From Echinarachnius parma (lineage: Eukaryota; Echinodermata; Echinoidea; Clypeasteroida; Echinarachniidae): 64,000 nucleotides of DNA. Location: contig JBAMJV010002074.1 of NCBI GenBank assembly GCA_037951105.1, forward strand, positions 1 through 64,000, in the 5' to 3' direction. The stretch's first letter is position 1; each line of letters opens with the position of its first letter. Below are positions 58,701 through 64,000 of the stretch, in pieces. Under the pieces are notes generated by a model, which had not been told where the DNA came from, ran no database searches, and saw nothing but the letters and a program-made list of their open reading frames with translations. A program made the position numbers and the translations under genes.

Positions 58701-61700
58701 GGTGACATTGTTAGATTCTCTTTTGTGGTAACATATTCTTCTTCTGTCACAGTTGTAAATTCATCTGTCAAGACATCTGTGTAAACTTCAGTGATATCGT
58801 CCATGTATGTGGCCAAAATTGAAGAAGTAGGGACCATTGTTGGATTCTCCAGTGTGGTAACCATTTCCTCTACGATATCAGTTGTGAGGACATCTGTGAA
58901 GACATCCGTGTAAACCTCTGTAATATATTCCATCTCTGTTGACACAGCAAAAGATGTTGGTATGGTTGTTGGATTCTCTGTTGTGGTTACTTGTTCTTCT
59001 TCACTAAGAGTTGTTACAACATTGGTGAAAACATCTGTTACAACATTTGTCATAATATCCATCTCTGTTGCCACAACTGAAGAGGCTGGCATCATTGTTG
59101 GATTTTCCAGTGTGGTAACCATTTCATCTTCTACATCAGTTGTAAGAATATCTGTTAAGACATCTGTGTAAACCTCAGTAATATCTTCCATATCTGTGAC
59201 TGCATCTAATGCTGTTGTTGAACTACCCATAGTGGTAACAGTATCCTTTACTGTGGTAGGTGAGAGAACATCTGTGAAGACATCTGTGAAGACAACTGTT
59301 ACAACTTCTGTTACTAGATCTGTGGCAGGATCTACATCGGTTGATTTGGTAATCAGTTCCTCTTCCAGGACAGTTGTGAGATCATCTGTTAAGACATTTG
59401 TGACAACATCTGTGACATCCTCCATGTTTGTGGCTGCTTCAGAAGCAGGAGTGGTCATAGTAGCCTGGTTTGGATCAATAGTTTTCAGCTCATCTGATGT
59501 TGGATTTACAACAGTGGTAAAATTGTCCTCTTCCCTAAAAGTTGTGAAAACATCAGTTAAGATTTCAGTAAATACATCTGTGTAAACACTGGTGATTTCT
59601 TCTGCATCTGAAATGGCATCTGAAGTAGATGTTGTCATGGTTGGGTTCTCTGCCGTGGTAAAAGTTTCCTCTTCTATGGTAGTTGTGACATCTGCAGAAT
59701 CATCTGTTGAACCTTGCGTTGCAACATCTGTCAAGACATCCGTGAAAACGTCTGTAATTTCTCCCAACTCTGTGGCCATATTTGAAGTAGGGGCCATTGA
59801 TGGATTTTCTTCAGTTGAAATTGTTTTCTTTTCCAGATCAGTTGTGAGGATATCTGTTAGGACATCTGTGTAAACTTCAGTATAATATTCCATCTCTGTT
59901 ACCACACCTGAAGAGGTTGCAGACATCGTTGCATTCTCCAGTGTGGTTACAATTTCCTCTTCTCTGACAGTTGTTAAAACATCTGTGTAAATATCTGTTA
60001 CAACATTCGTCATAATATCCGTCTCTGTTTGTACAACTGAAGAGGTTGGTGTCATTGTTGGATTTTCCAGTGTGGTAATCATTTCTTCTTCCACCTCAGT
60101 TGTAAGAACATCCGTTAAGACATCTGTTAAGACATATGTGTAAACTTCTGTTATATCTTCCATCTCTGTTACCACATCTGAAGAGGTTGGTGTAATTGGT
60201 GGGTTCTCCAGTGTGGTAATATCTTCCTCTTCTCTAACAGTTGTCAATACATCGGTGAAGAGATCTGTGTAAACATCAGTGACCACCTCTGTCACGACAG
60301 CAGGAGTTGCTGGAGATGTACTTGGTCCACCCTCTTCACTAGAAGTAGTAAACATAGTGCCAGTTGTTTGTGAGTCAGATGTGAACTCGGTGGGTACATC
60401 TGTATTTGTAGACCCATCTTTTGATGTTGCAGATATATCTGTTGTTACTTCCCCCTGACTTGTGACCTCAAGCATGGTATCTTTGGTTGTCATTTCCTCT
60501 GTCAATTCTTCCATGGATGTAGTATATCTTTCTTCCTTTGAAGTAGATATCATACTGTCAGTGACTGTTGTTGGAAAGTCTGATGTAACCTCGGTGGGAG
60601 CATCAGTATCTGTAACTCCATCTTCTGATGTTGCAGATATATCTGTTGTTACGTCCCTCTGACTTGTGACCTCTAGCATGGTATCTTTCGTTGTCAATTC
60701 TTCCATGGATGTAGTGTATTCCAATTCTCCTTCTTTTGAGGTAGCAATCAGACTATCAGTAGATGTTGTTGGAGAGTCTGTTGTAATCTCAGTAGGAGCA
60801 TCAGTATCTGTAACTCCAACTTTTGTTGTTGCAGATTCATCTGTTGTTACTTCCCCCTGACTTGTGACCTCTAGCATGGTATCTTTGGTTGTCATTTCCT
60901 CAGTCAATTCTTCCATGGATGTAGTATATCTTTCTTCCTTTGAAGTAGATATCATACTGTCAGTGACTGTTGTTGGAAAGTCTGATGTAACCTCGGTGGG
61001 AGCATCAGTATCTGTAACTCCATCTTTTGATGTTGCAGATATATCTGTTGTTAAGTCCCTCTGACTTGTGACCTCTATCATGGTATCTTTGGTTGTCATT
61101 TCCTCAGTCAATTCTTCCATGGATGTAGTATATCTTTCTTCTTTTGAAGTAGTATATCTTTCTTCTTTTGAAGTAGATATCATACTGTCAGTGACTGTTG
61201 TTGGAAAGTCTGATGTAACCTCGGTGGGAGCATCAGTATCTGTAACTCCATCTTTTGATGTTGCAGATATATCTGTTGTTACGTCCCTCTGACTTGTGAC
61301 CTCTATCATGGTATTTTTGGTTGTCATTTCCTCAGTCAATTCTTCCATGGATGTAGTGTATTCCCGTTCTCCTTCTTTTGAGGTAGCAATCAGACTATCA
61401 GTAGATGTTGTTGGAATGTCTGTTGTTATCTCAGTAGGAGCATCAGTATCTGTAACTCCAGCTTTTGTTGTTACAGATTCATCTGTTGTAACTTCTACCC
61501 AACTTGTAACCTCTGGCATGGTATCTTTGGTTGTCATTTCCTCAGTCAATTCATCCATGGATGTAGTATATCTTTCTTCTTCTTCCTTTGAAGTAGATTT
61601 CATACTATCAGTGACAGTTGTTGGAAAGTCTGATGTGATCTCAGTAGGAGCATCAGTATCTGTAACTCCATCTTTTGTTGTTGCAGATTGATCTGTTGTA

Positions 61701-64000
61701 ACTTCTACCCGACTTGTAATCTCTGACATAGTATCTTGAGTTGTCCAATTTTCTGTTGTTTCATCCATGGCTGCAGAAGTACTTTGTTCTCTTCCTCTTG
61801 AAGTAGTAACCATACTATCAGTAGATGTTGTTGCAGAGTCTGTTATCTCAGTAGGAGCATCAGTATCTGCAACTCGAGTACTTGCTGTTGCAGATACATC
61901 TGTTGTCACCTCCCGCTGACTTGTGCTTTCTGACATGGTATATGTGGTTGTAGCTTCCTCTGTCTGTTCACCCATAGATGTCATTGGAGCAATTGAAGTA
62001 GTACCTTCTCTTGAAGTGACAGTTTTTGATGTTACCTCGGTGGGAGCATCAGCATCTGTAACTCGATCTCTTGTTGTTGCAGCTACATCCGTTGTCACTT
62101 GCCCCCGACTTGTACTATCTGACACTGTATCATTGATTGTCCAATTTTCTGATGTTTCATCCATGATTGCAGAAGTACTTTGTTCTCTTTCTTTTGAAGT
62201 AGTAACCATACTATCAGTAGATGTTATTGGAGAGTCTGTTGTTATCTCAGTAGGAGCATCAGTAACTGTAACTCCATCTTTTGTCGTCGCAGATACATCT
62301 GTTGTCACCTCCCGCTGACTTGTACTATCTGACACTCTATCATTGGTTGTCCAATTTTCTGTTGTTTCATCCCCGATTGCAGAAGTACTTTGTTCTCTTT
62401 CTTTTGAAGTAGTAACCATACTATCAGTAGATGTTATTGGAGAGTCTGTTGTTATCTCAGTAGGAGCATCAGTATCTGTAACTCCATCTTTTGTCGTTGC
62501 AGATACATCTGTTGTCACCTCCCGCTGACTTGTACTATCTGACACTGTATCATTGGTTGTCCAATTTTCTGTTGTTTCATCCATGATTGCAGAAGTACTT
62601 TGTTCTCTTTCTTTTGAAGTAGTAATCATACTATCAGTAGATGTTATTGGAGAGTCTGTTGTTATCTCAGTAGGGGCATCAGTATCTGTAACTCCATCTT
62701 TTGTTGTTGCAGATACATCTGTTGTCACCTCCCGCTGACTTGTACTATCTGACACTGTATCATTGGTTGTCCAATTTTCTGTTGTTTCATCCATGATTGC
62801 AGAAGTACTTTGTTCTCTTTCTTTTGAAGTAGTAATCATACTATCAGTAGATGTTATTGGAGAGTCTGTTGTTATCTCAGTAGGGGCATCAGTATCTGTA
62901 ACTCCATCTTTTGTTGTTGCAGATACATCTGATGTAACCTCTTCCTGACTTGTACTCACTGACATGGTCTCTTGAGTTGTCAAATTTTCTGATGTTTCAT
63001 CCATGGTTGTAGAAGTACTTTGTTCTCTTTCTTTTGAAGTAGTAACCATGTTATCAGTAGATGTTGTTGGAGAGTCTGTTGTAATCTCAGTAGGGGCATC
63101 GGTATCTGTAACTTGATCTTTTGTTGTTGCAGATACATCTGATGTAACCTCTTCCTGACTTGTACTCACTGACACTGTGTCTTTAGTTGTCCAATTCTCT
63201 GTCAATTCTTGCATAGATGTTGTAGTCATTTGGTCTCCTTCCTTTGAAGTTGCTACCATACTATCAGTAACTGTTATTGGATAATCTGATGTTATCTCAG
63301 TTGGCGAATCAGTATTTGTAACACCACCCTTTGATGTTACAGATATTTCTGTAGTTCCATCCATGAATGTTGTAGAATTTTGTTTTGCTTCCCTCGAAGT
63401 AGCTTCCATACTATCAGTAGTTGTTGTTGGGAAGTCGGATGTAATCTCAGCAGGCGCATCCGTTTCTGTAACACCATCCTTTGATGTTGCAGATATATCT
63501 GTCGTCACTGCTCCCTTACTTGTACTCTCTGACATTGTACTTTTAGTCGTCCATGTAGAGGCATCGGTAACTTTACTCCTATCTTTCGTTGTTGCGAGAG
63601 ATTCGTTGACAAAAGTACTGGTTGTAACTGAAGTCAAGATAATTTCATCTGTGGTGACATCTTCACCTTCTGTAACAGTGGTTGAGCTTTTAATGTCATC
63701 TGTAACGTCTTCAGTTTGTTCAGTGGCTCCTTCTGTTGAAAGTGAATCTGATGTCGTTTGGGATTCTGGACCTACTGTCTGAGTTGACACTTCAACCATT
63801 TCATTAGTTGTAGCAGGCATACCGGGGGTTCTTCTACTCGTAGGCTCATCGGTAGTGCTCATACTTTTATCTGTTGTATAGAGAATATCAGGATCAACTG
63901 TTATCCCTTCATCATCGGTTTGTTCTGCCACAGAAGTAGCCCAATAAGTGGTCGACTGTAATGCAGGTTCCACTGTCCGAGTTGATGTATCAATAATTGT
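52525..64000 (-). CDS. transmembrane mucin with SEA, EGF and FN3 domains (5' partial)
   Basis: Seven minus-strand exons agree in phase. In order they encode a Thr/Ser/Asp-rich repeat region of at least 2,290 residues, a SEA domain over two exons, an EGF-like domain over two exons, one fibronectin type III domain, and a membrane helix with a short basic-start tail. This is the plan of a large cell-surface mucin: an O-glycosylated brush, a SEA module that often cleaves itself after folding, adhesive domains and an anchor. The first exons and signal peptide are beyond position 64,000. The last coding exon is unresolved: acceptors near 52,187-52,192 offer short endings (one reads PHPWVLVWLPRQQ-stop), none convincing. 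I cannot name an orthologue. Confidence 0.87.
53182..53463 (-). CDS. mucin exon: fibronectin type III domain
   Basis: Acceptor ATTCATCTCCAG and donor G/GTATAA. It encodes 93 full codons: EITLSWTYPGDQDG, GFVFETRS, EFTITGLEADTLYFIRLLAV. The Trp near the start and the G-L-x-A-x-T-x-Y-x-x-R-L pattern are diagnostic of FN3. Confidence 0.9.
53858..53934 (+). repeat. short TTAA-bounded MITE, copy 4 of 4
   Basis: It starts TTAACCCCTTGACTATGGGA, with the core GTGCAAAGTCTATGGAGATT. It lies in the mucin intron before the FN3 exon. Confidence 0.6.
54014..54201. mobile_element. 188-bp MITE with CTGTAAACG termini
   Basis: CTGTAAACG and its mirror CGTTTACAG are bordered by TA. Inner TTTTCGCG and CGCGAAAA also pair. 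It is a Tc1/mariner-type MITE in a mucin intron. Confidence 0.85.
54249..54286 (-). CDS. mucin exon: second half of EGF-like domain
   Basis: A 38-nt exon with acceptor GTATTCCCAG and donor T/GTAAGT. Joined to the preceding exon it reads TCLDGYNGPTCEQ, the C-x-x-G-Y-x-G-x-x-C end of an EGF module. Confidence 0.85.
54536..54659. repeat. 50-bp perfect direct repeat
   Basis: The 50 bases from GATACAGGACAAAATTGAGT to AAGAGTA occur identically at 54,536-54,585 and 54,610-54,659, which points to a recent tandem duplication in an intron. Confidence 0.9.
55029..55110 (-). CDS. mucin exon: first half of EGF-like domain
   Basis: Acceptor CTACTACAG and donor AC/GTAAGT. It reads CGMDQPCLNGATC then SGYNSFSC. 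The cysteine spacing and the PCLNGATC block are typical of EGF-like domains. Confidence 0.88.
55423..55657 (-). CDS. mucin exon: SEA domain, main part
   Basis: Acceptor TTTTTTTAG and donor G/GTAACT. The 78 full codons include LLQYFEDRS, GGVSCRVTRVTNGSIITDMA and VAKAIQIFSAQI. NGSIIT sits where SEA domains have the self-cleavage motif G-S-V-V-V, so cleavage after Gly is possible. Confidence 0.88.
55987..56155. mobile_element. MITE with TGTCACATATCAC termini
   Basis: TGTCACATATCAC at the left is mirrored by GTGATATGTGACA at the right. It is related to the inner element at about 16,971-17,200. Confidence 0.65.
56206..56333 (-). CDS. mucin exon: SEA domain, N-terminal part
   Basis: Acceptor TTATTTAG and donor GCT/GTAAGT. 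It reads VEEITATAAVVEINGRNAFV then ALQDRNSRVFRDYQLDLCNA. The L-x-D-x-x-S-x-x-F pattern is the SEA start. It enters in phase 1 and ends in phase 0. Confidence 0.87.
57121..64000 (-). CDS. mucin exon: giant Thr/Ser-rich repeat region (open at edge)
   Basis: The frame is open from the right edge to donor CAGT/GTAAGT without a stop, at least 2,293 codons. From N- to C-terminus there are three repeat zones. About 60,420-63,300 holds units of about 70 residues (GVTDTDAPTEITTDSPITST...). About 57,960-60,330 holds units of roughly 40-50 residues with (T/V)EVYTDVLTD(V/I)LTT and EENPTM-like blocks. About 57,190-57,950 holds units of about 30 residues with ATTDS...ATTRGQE...VTTQS. Thr and Ser dominate with regular acidic residues, as in mucin O-glycosylation regions. 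There is no signal peptide here, so the true start is outside the window. Confidence 0.9.
60420..63300 (-). repeat. tandem coding repeats, about 200-210-bp unit
   Basis: Roughly 13-14 units in register with the reading frame. The three units at about 62,343-62,972 are nearly identical with a 210-bp period; outer units are more diverged. A 24-bp internal duplication (EERYTTSK twice) lies at about 61,137-61,184. Confidence 0.92.

Noticed and set aside
57189-63782. Series of plus-strand open frames rich in Val and Ser opposite the mucin exon
   Set aside because: They are shadows of the repeat. The minus-strand frame is continuous for 6.9 kb, has a proper donor and joins in phase to SEA exons, while the plus frames are broken at repeat-unit borders.

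Overview
The window looks like animal (metazoan) nuclear DNA: AT-rich, multi-exon genes with GT-AG introns, and very many small inverted-repeat transposons. The transposon mix, an intact endonuclease/reverse-transcriptase LINE and the SEA-EGF-FN3 mucin suggest a marine invertebrate deuterostome, possibly an echinoderm. That assignment is an inference from general resemblance, not proven.

Layout: (1) 1-14,700 is mostly repeats. A GC-rich foldback lies at about 430-1,200 and a 1.3-kb hAT-like element with 8-bp target duplications at 5,094-6,397. The 3' end of a plus-strand gene with a C-terminal F5/8-type C (discoidin) domain is at 6,497-7,653. A palindromic MITE is at 8,400-8,841, a tRNA-derived SINE at about 10,545-10,920, and a TG microsatellite at 11,277. 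(2) 15,164-44,988, minus strand, is one 19-exon gene whose exon phases all agree (3,345 coding nt, 1,114 residues plus stop). It joins a tyrosine-kinase-like pseudokinase domain (about residues 158-434) to a central part of the proteasome scaffold ECM29 HEAT-repeat array (about 435-1,000), followed by a short acidic tail. I know of no such protein, and it is the most interesting object here. Its introns carry an intact LINE (about 26,609-30,536, antisense to the gene), foldbacks, MITEs and two decayed duplicate exons. (3) 45,000-52,500 has no gene that I can support. It holds a 118-bp tandem array and a 2.0-kb DNA element whose repeated motif is GCCGTGAC. (4) 52,525 to the right edge, minus strand, is a transmembrane mucin: a Thr/Ser-rich exon of at least 6.9 kb, then SEA, EGF and FN3 exons and a transmembrane exon. 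Its 5' end is outside the window and its last exon is unresolved.

The pseudokinase/ECM29-like and mucin genes lie in tandem on the minus strand and the discoidin gene is on the plus strand. Nothing in the sequence says that they act together. Exon ends below were set by reading splice sites and checking reading-frame phase by hand; no transcript evidence was available.
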